A DNA stretch of 64,000 nt from Azonexus sp. (GTDB taxonomy: Bacteria > Pseudomonadota > Gammaproteobacteria > Burkholderiales > Rhodocyclaceae), in the NCBI GenBank assembly GCA_030691385.1, contig JAUYEI010000066.1, forward strand, positions 1 to 64,000. Direction: 5' to 3'. Below the pieces are notes generated by a model that searched no databases, was not told the origin of the DNA, and saw only the letters and a list, made by a program, of their open reading frames with translations. Of the stretch, positions 54,134 through 64,000 are shown piece after piece. Made by a program: the position numbers and the translations under genes. Each line of letters starts with the position of its first letter. Position 1 is the stretch's first letter.

Positions 54134-55060
54134 TTGTCCGTCTATACCAAAGTCGGGCGCGATGAGCTCACCGCCTGGCTGCAGCCACTCGGGCCGGGTG
54201 AGCTGATCGACTACGCCGGTATCGCCGCCGGCATGCAGAACTCCAACTATTTCGTGATGATGGCCAGCGGCCGTTTTGTGTTGACGCTGTTCGAGCGCAT
54301 CGAGACCTCATCCCTCGATTTTTACCTGGCCCTGCAGAATCGCTTGGCGCACAGCGGGATTCCCAGCCCGCGGCCGGTGGCTGACGGCGATGGCCGCCAT
54401 TGGCGCTGGCTGGCCGGCAAACCGGCTGCATTGCTGACCTGTTTGCCGGGGGCGGCGCTGGAGTCGCCGGGCGCCGAGCACTGCTGCGCCGTCGGCCAGA
54501 TGCTGGCCCGCCTGCACCGCGCCGCGGCTGATCTGCCGAATCCCTTGCCCAACCCCTGCGGTGCTGCCTGGCGCCAGGCTGTCGGCAAAACCTTGCTGCC
54601 CTTGCTCGCGCCGGATGAGCATGATCTGCTGGCCGACGAGCTGGCCTTTCAGGCGGCTCAGGATTATTCGGCATTGCCGCGTGGCGTCATCCACGCCGAC
54701 CTGTTCCGTGACAACGTGCTGTGGGATGCTGCCGGCGGACTGTCCGGCGTGCTCGATTTCTATTTTGCCGGCGAAGATGCCTTGCTCTTCGATCTGGCCG
54801 TCGTCGCCAATGACTGGTGTTCGGACGACGCAGCACTGGCCGCGCTGATCGCCGGTTACGCCAGCCAACGTCCGCTGACCGAGGCGGAACGCGCCGCCTG
54901 GCCGGCCATGCGGCGTGCCGCAGCCTTGCGCTTCTGGCTGCTCCGGCTCGAGGTCAGGCACCAGCCCCGTCAGGGCGAAGTGGTAACGATCAAGAATCCC
55001 GACGACTTTCGGCACCTGCTGACACGTTTTCGCCTTGCTCCGGAAGCGCTGCCCCGTTAG
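54134..55060 (+). CDS. thrB: Homoserine kinase, ThrB type (aminoglycoside-phosphotransferase fold)
   Basis: It phosphorylates homoserine in threonine synthesis. The 308-residue chain is of the choline/aminoglycoside kinase fold found in proteobacteria, not the GHMP type: YAGIAAGMQNSNYFVMMASGRFVLTLFER, catalytic loop GVIHADLFRDNVLWD and metal site GVLDFYFAGEDALLFDLAVVANDW. The start is the TTG at 54134, placed by the family N-terminus (SVYTKVGRDELTAWL). Repeat element B begins 11 bases after the stop. Confidence 0.93.
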   Translation: MSVYTKVGRDELTAWLQPLGPGELIDYAGIAAGMQNSNYFVMMASGRFVLTLFERIETSSLDFYLALQNRLAHSGIPSPRPVADGDGRHWRWLAGKPAALLTCLPGAALESPGAEHCCAVGQMLARLHRAAADLPNPLPNPCGAAWRQAVGKTLLPLLAPDEHDLLADELAFQAAQDYSALPRGVIHADLFRDNVLWDAAGGLSGVLDFYFAGEDALLFDLAVVANDWCSDDAALAALIAGYASQRPLTEAERAAWPAMRRAAALRFWLLRLEVRHQPRQGEVVTIKNPDDFRHLLTRFRLAPEALPR

Positions 55061-55071
55061 CATCCGCGCAT

Positions 55072-55310
55072 CATCCTAGAAACTGCAGTTGACCGCTTGC
55101 TGCTACAACGAATGCCAATGAAAACCGGACGCTCCGACTTCGATAACCATCACCAGCCAAGTTTGTCCGCTACGTACCCGCTGGCACGCCCGGACGGGCG
55201 CCTGGTTTTGTCGCTCCTCGTTGCAGGCGTGAGCCTGCTGCCTGGTCGCTTCGCACCAGCCACCCGCCCGATCGCACCAGCGGGCACGTCCAACTGCGGT
55301 TTCCAGGATG
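55072..55310 (+). repeat. Mosaic inverted-repeat element B, copy 2
   Basis: The ends form an imperfect inverted repeat: CATCCTAGAAACTGCAGTTG (55072-55091) against CAACTGCGGTTTCCAGGATG (55291-55310). An internal block (CCGCTGGCACGCC, TTTGTCGCTCCTCGTTGCAG, GCGTGAGCCTGCTGC) is the inverted counterpart of copy 1. The last three bases are the ATG of the following gene. It fills the 247-base gap between thrB and the first BPSS1780 gene. Confidence 0.85.
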
Positions 55311-56054
55311 AGTGAAACGCCTGTTTTTCCGATGGCCCCGACCCGATTTACCGGCGAGTGCCGCGAAGTCGATCCCGGCGCCTGTTTTGACTGGCTGCGC
55401 CAGGGCTGGGCCATGTTCCTGGTCAATCCCGGCGTGTGGATTGGCTGTACCGTCCTGCTGCTGGTCATGTTGATGGCCATATCCATCGTGCCGCTCTTCG
55501 GACAGATCGCCGCACATTTGCTGCTGCCGCTCTTCGGCGCCGGCATGATCAAGCTGTGCAAGCGCCTGAATGATGGCGAAGAGCCTGAAATTGCCGATCT
55601 TTTCGCCGGTTTCCGCCACAACGCGGGGCAACTGGTCATGGTCGGCGTATTTTTCGCGATGGGTATTTTCGGCATCGCCTTCCTGGCTTTCATGCTGGTC
55701 AGCGGTGGCCTGCTCGGTGGTGTCGTGACTGGCAAGGTCGCTGGTTTCGGCATTGCGCTCGGTGGCGTCATGCTGGCTGGCCTGCTCGTCATGGTGCTCT
55801 CGGTGCCGATCATCATGGCGACCTGGTTTGCACCGGCGCTGGTCTTCTTCCATGACATGCAGCCGCTCGATGCGATGAAGGCGAGCTTTGCCGCCGGGGC
55901 CAGGAACTTCCTGCCGATGGCGATCTTCGGCATTTTCCTGGTCGTTGCCCTGTTCTTCGCCATGTTGCCCGTCGGCATGGGCCTGCTCCTGCTCCTGCCC
56001 GTGGCTTCCGGTGCAGTTTTCGCGTCCTATCGCGACATTTTTGTGGGAAGCTGA
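55308..56054 (+). CDS. BPSS1780 family membrane protein (first of two)
   Basis: The 248-residue chain has about six membrane helices and the family pattern ECREVDPGACFDWLRQGWAMFLVNPGVWIGCTVLLLV near the N-terminus, PLFGQIAAHLLLPLFGAGMIKLCKRLNDGEEPEIADLFAGF, and FAPALVFFHDMQPLDAMKASFAAGARNFLPM. The function is unknown. Its ATG lies in the terminal repeat of element B. A paralogue starts 2 bases after its stop. Confidence 0.85.
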   Translation: MSETPVFPMAPTRFTGECREVDPGACFDWLRQGWAMFLVNPGVWIGCTVLLLVMLMAISIVPLFGQIAAHLLLPLFGAGMIKLCKRLNDGEEPEIADLFAGFRHNAGQLVMVGVFFAMGIFGIAFLAFMLVSGGLLGGVVTGKVAGFGIALGGVMLAGLLVMVLSVPIIMATWFAPALVFFHDMQPLDAMKASFAAGARNFLPMAIFGIFLVVALFFAMLPVGMGLLLLLPVASGAVFASYRDIFVGS

Positions 56055-56056
56055 CC

Positions 56057-56830
56057 ATGCGCGCCCAAGCACTGTCGCCCGCCGCCGGCTGGCGCTGGAT
56101 TCTGACCGGTTTCGCCATTTTCCGGCGCAATCCGATCGTTCTTGGCATGCTGGTCCTCTCCTACTGGTTCACGGTGATTTTTCTCAATGTCCTGCCGTTT
56201 GTCGGTACGCTGGCCGCTTCGCTGGTCATCCCCGGCCTCTCGGTCGGCCTCATGCAGGCCGCCCGCCAGGTTGAACGTGGTCAGGCTATCGGCGTGCAAA
56301 CGCTGTTTGGCAGCATGAAGGAAAACGCCCGCACCTTGCTTGCCCTCGGCGCCCTCTACCTGTGCTGCACGCTCGGCGTTCTCGGCCTGTCCACGCTGTT
56401 CGACGGGGGCGACATGTTCAAATTCATGATGGCCAGTAACCGGGCCGAACGGGCAGATCTCGAAGACGCCGATTTCATCACGCCGGCGCTGTTCGTCATG
56501 GCCTTGATGACCCCGGTCATGATGGCCTACTGGTTTGCTCCGGTGCTGGCTGCCTGGCACCGGCTGACCCTCGGCCGCGCCCTGTTCTTCAGCTTTGTCG
56601 CGTGCTGGATGAACTGGCGGGCTTTCCTGGTCTATGGCCTTGGCCTGGTGCTGGTGGCCGGTGTCGTGCCCGGCGTCCTGCTTGGCGTGTTGCTGCTGAT
56701 CTTCCCCGGTGCCGCCAGTTTCATTACCGCCATCGTCACCATGCCGCTCGTGCTGGTCATCGCGCCAACTATTTTCGCCAGCTTCTACACTTGTTACCGC
56801 GACATCTTCGGCATCTCCGAAATTGTCTGA
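56057..56830 (+). CDS. BPSS1780 family membrane protein (second of two)
   Basis: The 257-residue chain is a diverged paralogue of the preceding gene with the same plan: GWRWILTGFAIFRRNPIVLGMLVLSYWF, FVGTLAASLVIPGLSVGLMQAARQVERGQAIGVQTLFGSM, WFAPVLAAWHRLTLGRALFFSFVACWMNWRAF. About six membrane helices are predicted. The tandem pair suggests two subunits of one complex. The function is unknown. Its 3' end overlaps nadD. Confidence 0.85.
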   Translation: MRAQALSPAAGWRWILTGFAIFRRNPIVLGMLVLSYWFTVIFLNVLPFVGTLAASLVIPGLSVGLMQAARQVERGQAIGVQTLFGSMKENARTLLALGALYLCCTLGVLGLSTLFDGGDMFKFMMASNRAERADLEDADFITPALFVMALMTPVMMAYWFAPVLAAWHRLTLGRALFFSFVACWMNWRAFLVYGLGLVLVAGVVPGVLLGVLLLIFPGAASFITAIVTMPLVLVIAPTIFASFYTCYRDIFGISEIV

Positions 56831-57476
56831 GCCGCTTGGCCTCTTCGGGGGCACTTTCGACCCCGTGCATTTTGGTCACCTCCGGCTGGCCGAGGAGGCC
56901 ATCGCCCACCTCGGCCTCGGTGGCGTGCGCTGGATCCCCGCCGGCCAGCCGCCGCATCGCGGCACGCCGCAAGTGACCGCGCAGCAACGTCTGGAGATGG
57001 TGCTACGGTCAACCGGAAATAATGCCCGATTTTCAATTGATGCCAGCGAGGTCGAAGCCGCTGCGCCAAGCTACACGGTGCATACGCTCGAACGTCTGCG
57101 CCGCGAACTCGGCACCGGGCAGTCGCTCGTCCTGCTCGTCGGTGCCGACGCCTTCGCCGGACTGGTCACCTGGCACCGCTGGCGCGATATTTTTGCCCTG
57201 GCCCACGTCGCCGTCTCGCATCGCCCCGGTTTTCCCGTCGAAGCGAGCAGCCTGCCGCATGAGCTGGCGACCGAATTCAACGACCGTCGCCTGACCGATG
57301 TCGGCGGGCTCAAACGCGCTCCGGCCGGGGGGATCGTCACTTTTGCCATGACCCAGCTCGCCATTTCGGCGACGCAGATTCGCAAGCTGCTGGCCAACGG
57401 CCTGTCGGCGCGTTATTTGCTGCCGGATAGCGTTCTCGACTATATTCACCTTCACCAACTCTATAAAAGTACCTGA
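56823..57476 (+). CDS. nadD: Nicotinate-nucleotide adenylyltransferase
   Basis: NadD makes nicotinate adenine dinucleotide in NAD synthesis. The 217-residue chain has the nucleotidyltransferase motif LGLFGGTFDPVHFGHLRLA, WIPAGQPPHR, VLLVGADAFAGLVTWHRWRDIF and ISATQIRKLL (S/T-x-x-x-R type). The TTG at 56823 fits the family N-terminus and overlaps the previous gene by 8 bases. VLRSTGNNARFSID coincides with a copy of the dispersed motif. nadD-rsfS-rlmH-maf is a conserved gene order. Confidence 0.93.
   Translation: MSEPLGLFGGTFDPVHFGHLRLAEEAIAHLGLGGVRWIPAGQPPHRGTPQVTAQQRLEMVLRSTGNNARFSIDASEVEAAAPSYTVHTLERLRRELGTGQSLVLLVGADAFAGLVTWHRWRDIFALAHVAVSHRPGFPVEASSLPHELATEFNDRRLTDVGGLKRAPAGGIVTFAMTQLAISATQIRKLLANGLSARYLLPDSVLDYIHLHQLYKST
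57001..57040 (+). repeat. Dispersed uptake-like motif, copy 15 (inside nadD)
   Basis: The plus strand reads ACGGTCAACCGGAAATAATG, then CCCGATTTTCAATTG. It is read as LRSTGNNARFSID, yet another frame. Confidence 0.82.
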
Positions 57477-57841
57477 TGGACATCCGCAAGCTGCAAAAAA
57501 TCATCGTTTCCGCCCTTGAAGACATCAAGGGCAAGGATATCGAAGTCATCAACACATCCAAGCTGACGTCGATGTTCGATCGCATCGTCATTGCCACCGG
57601 CGACTCCAATCGTCAGGTCAAGTCGCTGGCCCAGAATGTTGTCGAAAAGGTCAAGGAAGCCGGCGGCGAGGTTGTCTCGACCGAAGGCGAAGATGGCGGC
57701 GAATGGGTGCTGGTCGATCTCGGCGACATCGTCGTGCATGTCATGCAGGCCAACGTGCGCGCCTACTACAACCTTGAAGAACTGTGGTCGGCGACGCCGG
57801 CCCAACGGCGCAAGGCCGTGGAGCAGGCCCGCGAAGGATGA
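57476..57841 (+). CDS. rsfS: Ribosome silencing factor RsfS
   Basis: RsfS binds ribosomal protein L14 and blocks subunit joining under starvation. The 121-residue chain is a full RsfS/YbeB domain: [44 protein letters not shown] and [30 protein letters not shown]. It shares a base with the nadD stop and overlaps rlmH by 4 bases. Confidence 0.96.
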   Translation: MDIRKLQKIIVSALEDIKGKDIEVINTSKLTSMFDRIVIATGDSNRQVKSLAQNVVEKVKEAGGEVVSTEGEDGGEWVLVDLGDIVVHVMQANVRAYYNLEELWSATPAQRRKAVEQAREG

Positions 57842-58308
57842 AACTTGGCGTACTTGCCGTTGGCCATCGTCAACCCGCCTGGGTGAACGAGGGCTGCGCC
57901 GAGTACCTCAAGCGCATGCCGCGCGAACTGCCGGCCAGCGTTAGCGAAATCAAGCCCGAACCGCGCGGTTCGAAAACCCGCGAACAATTGCTGGCCGCCG
58001 AGAAGGGCCGCATCCGCGACGCCTTGCCGGGCAGTTGCCGCCTTGTCGTGCTCGACGAAAAGGGCGACGACCTGACCACCCTCAAGCTGGCCAAACGGCT
58101 TGAGGTGTGGATGCAGGACGGCCGCGACGTGGCGTTGCTGATCGGCGGGGCAGACGGGCTCGATGAGGAATTCAAGCAACAGGCCGACGACAGGCTGCGC
58201 CTGTCGAGCCTGACGCTGCCCCACGGCATGGCGCGCCTGCTATTGTGCGAGCAGCTGTACCGCGCTGTCAGTGTCCTCAAAAACCATCCATACCACCGGG
58301 AGGGATGA
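57838..58308 (+). CDS. rlmH: 23S rRNA (pseudouridine-1915-N3)-methyltransferase RlmH
   Basis: RlmH is a SPOUT methyltransferase acting on pseudouridine 1915 of 23S rRNA. The 156-residue chain has [70 protein letters not shown] and [35 protein letters not shown], the SPOUT knot and signature C-terminus. It overlaps both neighbours by a few bases. Confidence 0.97.
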   Translation: MKLGVLAVGHRQPAWVNEGCAEYLKRMPRELPASVSEIKPEPRGSKTREQLLAAEKGRIRDALPGSCRLVVLDEKGDDLTTLKLAKRLEVWMQDGRDVALLIGGADGLDEEFKQQADDRLRLSSLTLPHGMARLLLCEQLYRAVSVLKNHPYHREG

Positions 58309-58913
58309 TGCGTCTCTACCTCGCCTCGCGCAGTCCGCGCCGTCGTGAATTGCTGCACCAGATCGGCATCGATTTCGATACCGTCGTTTTTCGCGACGGC
58401 CTGCGCGCCGACAGCGAAACCGACGAAACGCCGATGGCGGGCGAATCGCCCGTGATCTACGTCGAGCGCGTGGCGCGCGCCAAGGCGATGCATGGCCTGA
58501 AGATCGTCGAGGAGCGCCGCCTGCCGATGCGCCCCGTTTTGGCCGCCGACACGACGCTCGAACTCGACGGTGAAATCATCGGCAAGCCGGTCGACATGGC
58601 CGATGCCGCCGCCATCCTGCGCCGCCTGTCGGGACGCACGCACCGCGTGCTGACCGGCGTCGCCATCGACCATCAGCGGCGTACCGAATATCTGTTGTCG
58701 ACCAGTGAAGTCCGTTTCCGTCACATCGATGATGAGGAAATCCGTCACTACGTGATCAGCGGCGAGCCGATGGACAAGGCCGGCGCCTATGGTATTCAGG
58801 GCCGCGCCGGGCTGTTCGTCGAGCATCTTTCCGGCAGCTACAGCGGCGTGATGGGCCTGCCCGTCTGCGAAACCGGCGAATTGCTCAAGAAGCTCGGTTT
58901 CCGCCCGATTTAA
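58308..58913 (+). CDS. maf: Maf-family nucleoside triphosphate pyrophosphatase
   Basis: Maf proteins hydrolyse non-canonical or modified nucleoside triphosphates (dTTP/UTP or m7GTP). The 201-residue chain has the substrate loop LYLASRSPRRRELL, YVERVARAKA, VLAADTTLELDGEIIGKPVDMADAAAILRRLSGRTHRVLTGVAI and GAYGIQGRAGLFVEHLSGSYSGVMGLPVCET. The ATG at 58308 follows GGGAGGG; an ATG one codon earlier is equally open. It ends the nadD operon and is followed at once by repeats. Confidence 0.95.
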   Translation: MRLYLASRSPRRRELLHQIGIDFDTVVFRDGLRADSETDETPMAGESPVIYVERVARAKAMHGLKIVEERRLPMRPVLAADTTLELDGEIIGKPVDMADAAAILRRLSGRTHRVLTGVAIDHQRRTEYLLSTSEVRFRHIDDEEIRHYVISGEPMDKAGAYGIQGRAGLFVEHLSGSYSGVMGLPVCETGELLKKLGFRPI

Positions 58914-58922
58914 CCTTGAAAC

Positions 58923-59094
58923 CGTGCTTATCCGGTTAGCACCCAAAACAAGCGGCTCGTCCCACTTAATGCCCTGTTTCGAGGAAAGTGCTTGCGATTC
59001 GGCCATGCACGAGGCCCCAAGCAGGAGCGTAGCTCCACTTTCGGCCGAAAAGTAAGCCGCCACTTCCAATTTGGGTTCTAACCGGATAAGCACG
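58923..59094. mobile_element. MITE-like element A with 17-bp terminal inverted repeats and 8-bp target duplication
   Basis: The ends are perfect 17-bp inverted repeats: CGTGCTTATCCGGTTAG (58923-58939) and its complement (59078-59094). With one mismatch the match continues to 25 bp. The same 8 bases CTTGAAAC flank both sides (58915-58922 and 59095-59102), as expected for a target-site duplication. The 172-bp interior has no plausible gene. CTTGAAAC is the tip of repeat element B, so A inserted into the end of B. Confidence 0.9.
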
Positions 59095-59226
59095 CTTGAA
59101 ACCTCCGTTGGACGTGCCAGCGGCCACGTCGCGCTGTCAGCCAAGGGGTGAATCGCCTCGAAGGCGCAAAGGCCTGTATTCAGGCGGCTGGCCAAGGCTG
59201 GATAAGCGGTCAACTGAGGTTTCAAG
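59095..59226 (-). repeat. Mosaic inverted-repeat element B, copy 3 (short form)
   Basis: It is bounded by CTTGAAACCTCCGTTG (59095-59110) and CAACTGAGGTTTCAAG (59211-59226), inverted repeats with one mismatch. The interior shares CGTGCCAGCGGCCACGTCGC, AAGGGGTGAATCGCCTCGAA and GGCCTGTATTCA with copy 1, but lacks the block that copies 1 and 2 share. MITE A sits at its left end. Together A and B fill the 315-base gap between maf and the glycosyltransferase. Confidence 0.88.
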
Positions 59227-59228
59227 GT

Positions 59229-60284
59229 TCAAGCGGCGCCGGCGTAGTCAATGATGGCGCGCGCTGCCTGCGCAATGCCATCGGTTTCCGGTATCGACGA
59301 TGGTGATCGCCCGAGAACGCTTTCAAGGGCTGCCGCGAGCTGCCCACATTCCAGTGCTGCTGCACCGAGTTCGAAACAGCGGCCGTTTTCGTTCAGCCAG
59401 TCGATCAGGCAGTCCTGCTCCGGCCAGTTTTCGCGCCGCTGGTAGATGACCGGCGTGCCGTTGCAGGCGGCTTCGGTGAAGGTGCCGTAGCCGGGCTTGG
59501 TGATGACGGCATCGACCGAGCAGAGCAGGTCGGTGAAATTCAGGCCGAAGGATTCGCTGGTGATGGCATCGGGGTGCCGGCAGTGCCAGGCGGCCGGCAC
59601 CAGCCAGCGGATGCCGGGCTGGCGCGGCCAGTTTTCCACCGGCAGGCGATGGGCGATGCCGCCCATGGTGATGAGGATGGTTTTGTCGCCGCTCAGGCCG
59701 AGGTTGCGGCGCGTGCCAAGGGCGGCGATCGGGCCAACGGTTTGTACATTGTCCAGCGCATCCATCGCCATGCCCGGCGTGACGCGCAGGAAGGCTTGTG
59801 CCGAGCGGTAGGCGGCGAGCATCTCGGTGTGGATGGGTTGGGCCCAGGGCTGGTCGCCGAAATAATGGTCGAACAGGTCGGCCCAGTTCAGTGAACACAG
59901 GCTGAGGGCCGGAATCCCGGCCTGGGCAGCGCCGGCCAGCGGCTGGTAGCTGACGTTGGCGAGGACGATGTCTGGCTTGAGGTCAGACAGAAAGCGGGCT
60001 TCATCGGCAACGCGGGCCGACCAGTTTTCATGTGCCTGACGATAGGCGGTGGCGCTGGCTTCGAAATCGACGCGGGTGGCGTCGATCATCACGTAACCAA
60101 AATCGGTGGTGTCGGCGATCAGCGTGTAGGGCGTTTTGATGCGTTGTTGCAGCTTGCCGCCGGGCAGGGCGCTGCGGATGGTCAGCCGGAAATTCGGGGC
60201 GATTTTGGCGATGGCGTTGAGCACCGGCGCCGTGATGGCGAGGTGGCCGAAGCCGTGGCTGGAAATGTCGACAAACAGGTGCAT
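59229..60284 (-). CDS. GT-B fold glycosyltransferase-like protein
   Basis: The 351-residue chain starts MHLFVDISSHGFGHLAITAPVLNAI, with a GFGH loop typical of GT-B glycosyltransferases and of proteins related to MurG/UDP-glycosyltransferases. The C-terminal half has TILITMGGIAHRLPVENWP and SVDAVITKPGYGTFTEAACNGTPVIYQRRENWPEQ, the nucleotide-sugar-binding region with KPGYGTFTEA. Substrate and pathway are unknown. KIAPNFRLTIRS near the N-terminus weakly matches the dispersed motif. The stop lies 3 bases from element B. Confidence 0.82.
   Translation of the reverse strand: MHLFVDISSHGFGHLAITAPVLNAIAKIAPNFRLTIRSALPGGKLQQRIKTPYTLIADTTDFGYVMIDATRVDFEASATAYRQAHENWSARVADEARFLSDLKPDIVLANVSYQPLAGAAQAGIPALSLCSLNWADLFDHYFGDQPWAQPIHTEMLAAYRSAQAFLRVTPGMAMDALDNVQTVGPIAALGTRRNLGLSGDKTILITMGGIAHRLPVENWPRQPGIRWLVPAAWHCRHPDAITSESFGLNFTDLLCSVDAVITKPGYGTFTEAACNGTPVIYQRRENWPEQDCLIDWLNENGRCFELGAAALECGQLAAALESVLGRSPSSIPETDGIAQAARAIIDYAGAA
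60176..60213 (+). repeat. Dispersed uptake-like motif, copy 16 (degenerate, inside the GT-B gene)
   Basis: The plus strand reads ATGGTCAGCCGGAAATTCG, then GGGCGATTTTGGCG. The core has two mismatches; the pattern of AT tracts is kept. It could be chance. Confidence 0.4.
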
Positions 60285-60310
60285 GCGGGCTGCTTCGGGC
60301 GGTTATCGGG

Positions 60311-60352
60311 CATTGCCACGGTCAACCGGAAATTTTGGCCAAAATTGAAATG
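60311..60352 (+). repeat. Dispersed uptake-like motif, copy 17 (intergenic, best copy)
   Basis: The plus strand reads CCACGGTCAACCGGAAATTT, then TGGCCAAAATTGAAATG. It includes the perfect 16-bp palindrome AATTTTGGCCAAAATT (60331-60346). It lies between the GT-B gene start and the enoyl-CoA hydratase stop. Confidence 0.93.
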
Positions 60353-60401
60353 CTCCGGACGCCTCGGCGGGCGCCCGGATTCGATGAGACGGCCGACGTA
60401 C

Positions 60402-61175
60402 TCAGCGGTTCTTGAACGTCGCCTTGCGCTTCTCGGCGAAGGCCGCCATGCCTTCCTTCTGGTCTTCGAGGGCGAAGGCCGAATGGAAGACGCGACGCTC
60501 GAAGAGCAGGCCTTCGTTGAGCGAGGATTCGAAAGCGCGATTGACCGATTCCTTGATCATCATGACCACGGGCAGCGAGAAGCTGGCGATGGTCGTCGCC
60601 GCCTTGAGCGTTTCTTCCAGCAATTGGTCAGCCGGGATGACGCGGGCGACGAGGCCCGACTTTTCCGCTTCGGCCGCATCCATCATGCGTCCGGTCAGGC
60701 ACAGGTCCATCGCCTTGGCCTTGCCGACGGCGCGTGGCAGACGTTGCGTGCCACCGGCCCCGGGCAGGGTGCCGAGCTTGATTTCCGGCTGGCCGAACTT
60801 GGCCGTGTCGGCGGCGTAGATCATGTCGCACATCATCGCCATTTCGCAGCCGCCGCCCAGGGCAAAGCCGGCCACCGCCGCGATGACTGGCTTGCGCGTC
60901 GTCTTGATGCGCTCCCAGTTGCGGGTGATGAAATCCGTCTTGTAGGCGTGCATGTAATCGAAATCCTTCATGAAGCCGATATCGGCCCCGGCGGCGAAGG
61001 CTTTTTCATTGCCGGTGATGACGATGCAGCCGATGTTCTCGTCAGCTTCGTAGGCGTCAATGGCGGCGCCAATGCCGTCGACGACATCGTTGTTCAATGC
61101 ATTCATCGCTTCCGGGCGGTTGATGCGGATCAGGCCGACTTTGCCGATGATTTCGGTGAGGACTACTGGGGTCAT
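60402..61175 (-). CDS. Enoyl-CoA hydratase/isomerase family protein
   Basis: The 257-residue crotonase-fold chain has [36 protein letters not shown] (oxyanion-hole segment), [51 protein letters not shown], with both catalytic-type Glu residues of enoyl-CoA hydratases (GGCEMA and GQPEIKLG). GGAGAA precedes the ATG at 61175. It probably acts in fatty acid beta-oxidation or PHA precursor supply; the exact substrate is not evident. Confidence 0.93.
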   Translation of the reverse strand: MTPVVLTEIIGKVGLIRINRPEAMNALNNDVVDGIGAAIDAYEADENIGCIVITGNEKAFAAGADIGFMKDFDYMHAYKTDFITRNWERIKTTRKPVIAAVAGFALGGGCEMAMMCDMIYAADTAKFGQPEIKLGTLPGAGGTQRLPRAVGKAKAMDLCLTGRMMDAAEAEKSGLVARVIPADQLLEETLKAATTIASFSLPVVMMIKESVNRAFESSLNEGLLFERRVFHSAFALEDQKEGMAAFAEKRKATFKNR

Positions 61176-61195
61176 GTTGTTCTCCAGAATGTTGT

Positions 61196-61957
61196 TCAGT
61201 GGGCGAGGGCAATCCAGGCCAGGCCGAGCCACTCGTGCAGGGCGTAATAGGAAATTTGCAGGGCTTTGGCCTGCGGCAGGAAATCGCTCAGCAGCCAGTC
61301 GAAGCTCGGGTGGCTGAAGAAGGCGGTGGGGGCCGGGATGACTTCGAGTCCGGCCTGCTCGAACAGCAGCCGGGCGCGCGGCATGTGGAAGGCGTGGGTG
61401 ACGAGGACGATGCGCTGAATGCCGGCGGCCTTGAGGATGGGTGCCGAGCGCGCGGCGTTGCCGGCGGTATCCATCGATCCGGCTTCCTGCCAGCGCGCTT
61501 CGACAGCGAATTCGCTACGCAGTATGTCGGCCATGACTTCGGCTTCCGAGCGCTCGTCGTTCAGCAACTTGCCGCCGGTGACCAGCACGGGAAGATCGTA
61601 GCGCCGGGCCAGGGTGGCGCCATAGCGCGTGCGAATCAAGGTGCGCTCGTTGGCCGTATCGCCGCCGTATTCGGCGGCATCGGTGGCCAGACCGCTGCCG
61701 AGGATGACGATGGCGCCGGCCTCCGGTTTCGGCGCGTTGGGCGCGATGGCCGCCGACTGGTTTTCCAGTGAGGCGATCAGCAGACCGGCGACGGCCGGCA
61801 GGCATTGGGCCAGCGTTAGCGCCGTAGCCGCCACGGCCAGCCCGAAAGCCCAGCGCCGGCGCCGGAAAACGCCGGCCACGCCGAGCAGCGCGAGGCCGTT
61901 GCCGGGCGGCAGAAGCAGGGTGCTGATCAGCAGTTTGAGAATCCAGGCGAAGGACAT
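61196..61957 (-). CDS. YdcF/DUF218 family membrane-anchored protein
   Basis: The 253-residue chain has two or three N-terminal membrane helices and a DUF218 domain: [63 protein letters not shown], then [54 protein letters not shown]. This type (SanA/ElyC/YdcF) is linked to cell-envelope integrity in E. coli; the precise activity is unknown. It lies 20 bases upstream of the enoyl-CoA hydratase gene on the same strand. Confidence 0.88.
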   Translation of the reverse strand: MSFAWILKLLISTLLLPPGNGLALLGVAGVFRRRRWAFGLAVAATALTLAQCLPAVAGLLIASLENQSAAIAPNAPKPEAGAIVILGSGLATDAAEYGGDTANERTLIRTRYGATLARRYDLPVLVTGGKLLNDERSEAEVMADILRSEFAVEARWQEAGSMDTAGNAARSAPILKAAGIQRIVLVTHAFHMPRARLLFEQAGLEVIPAPTAFFSHPSFDWLLSDFLPQAKALQISYYALHEWLGLAWIALAH

Positions 61958-62111
61958 GATTGCGGTGGCTGGGTTGGTTCAGGGCGTCGAGTTTGTCCGT
62001 GTCATGGCGCCGCGTCAATCGGGGCGGGAAAGTGTCCGGTCGATGACAGTTGCCCGCCGGCAAATCCTGCTATCTTTGCCGATCAATACAGAACAAGACC
62101 GAGGAGACAAG

Positions 62112-64000
<1,889 letters not shown>

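Noticed and set aside
58923-59094. A gene inside MITE A
   Set aside because: Frames through it run on from neighbouring sequence and show no start signal or family features.

Overview
The window is a GC-rich chromosomal segment from a betaproteobacterium, most likely Rhodocyclales (Dechloromonas/Azonexus-like). The grounds are the gene set and order: mreBCD-mrdA-rodA-rlpA, gatCAB, metXW behind a SAM-II riboswitch, anaerobic ubiquinone genes ubiUVT, a PHA synthase, BPSS1780-type membrane proteins, DUF2782 beside a ThrB-type homoserine kinase and polA, and aerobic-type cobalamin assembly genes. The genus is inference. No rRNA, tRNA, CRISPR array, prophage or complete insertion sequence was seen.

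Layout. 1-1.3 kb: end of phaC and a MoaD/ThiS-like protein that lacks the terminal Gly-Gly. 1.3-3.8 kb: ubiUVT (minus) behind an FNR-like site. 3.9-11.5 kb: a REC-ATPase regulator, then the cell-elongation operon mreBCD-mrdA-rodA-rlpA (minus). 11.6-17.4 kb: gatC-gatA-lipoprotein-gatB, pyrE, xth. 17.5-18.8 kb: small membrane stress-type proteins (YqjD/E/K-like). 18.8-22 kb: ampG, metW, metX. 22-27.7 kb: a probable c-di-GMP module (PilZ-STAS protein, TonB-dependent receptor, GGDEF with degenerate EAL, periplasmic binding protein). 27.8-28.7 kb: SCO1-like protein and partner. 28.7-43.5 kb: cobalamin lower-ligand and nucleotide-loop assembly and uptake (two cobalamin riboswitches; bluB, cbiB, cobD, two BtuF-like proteins, cobQ, cobU, cobT, cobS, cobC). 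This locus is split by a more AT-rich, SOS-box-controlled type II restriction-modification pair and by a REC-TPR/kinase pair. 43.5-50.2 kb: MsbA-like exporter and LPS glycosyltransferases with an O-antigen ligase. 50.2-58.9 kb: polA, LOG, thrB, two BPSS1780 proteins, nadD-rsfS-rlmH-maf. 59-64 kb: a glycosyltransferase, enoyl-CoA hydratase, YdcF-like protein and the start of an acetoacetyl-CoA synthetase.

The most unusual signal is not a gene. A short motif with core ACGGTCAACCGG, usually followed by two AT-rich tracts about one helical turn apart, occurs about 18 times in 64 kb, on both strands, between genes and inside at least 13 genes. It is read in several different reading frames, so it is conserved as DNA and not as peptide. 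Its architecture resembles the DNA uptake sequences of Pasteurellaceae and Neisseriaceae. I know of no such sequence described for Rhodocyclales; this is a hypothesis.

The window also holds two families of short inverted-repeat elements. A 172-bp MITE-like element has 17-bp perfect terminal inverted repeats and an 8-bp target duplication, and sits in the end of another repeat. A mosaic repeat family (three copies) has terminal repeats that overlap the ribosome-binding site or start codon of the next gene in two cases. A separate palindromic repeat is inserted in frame in polA.
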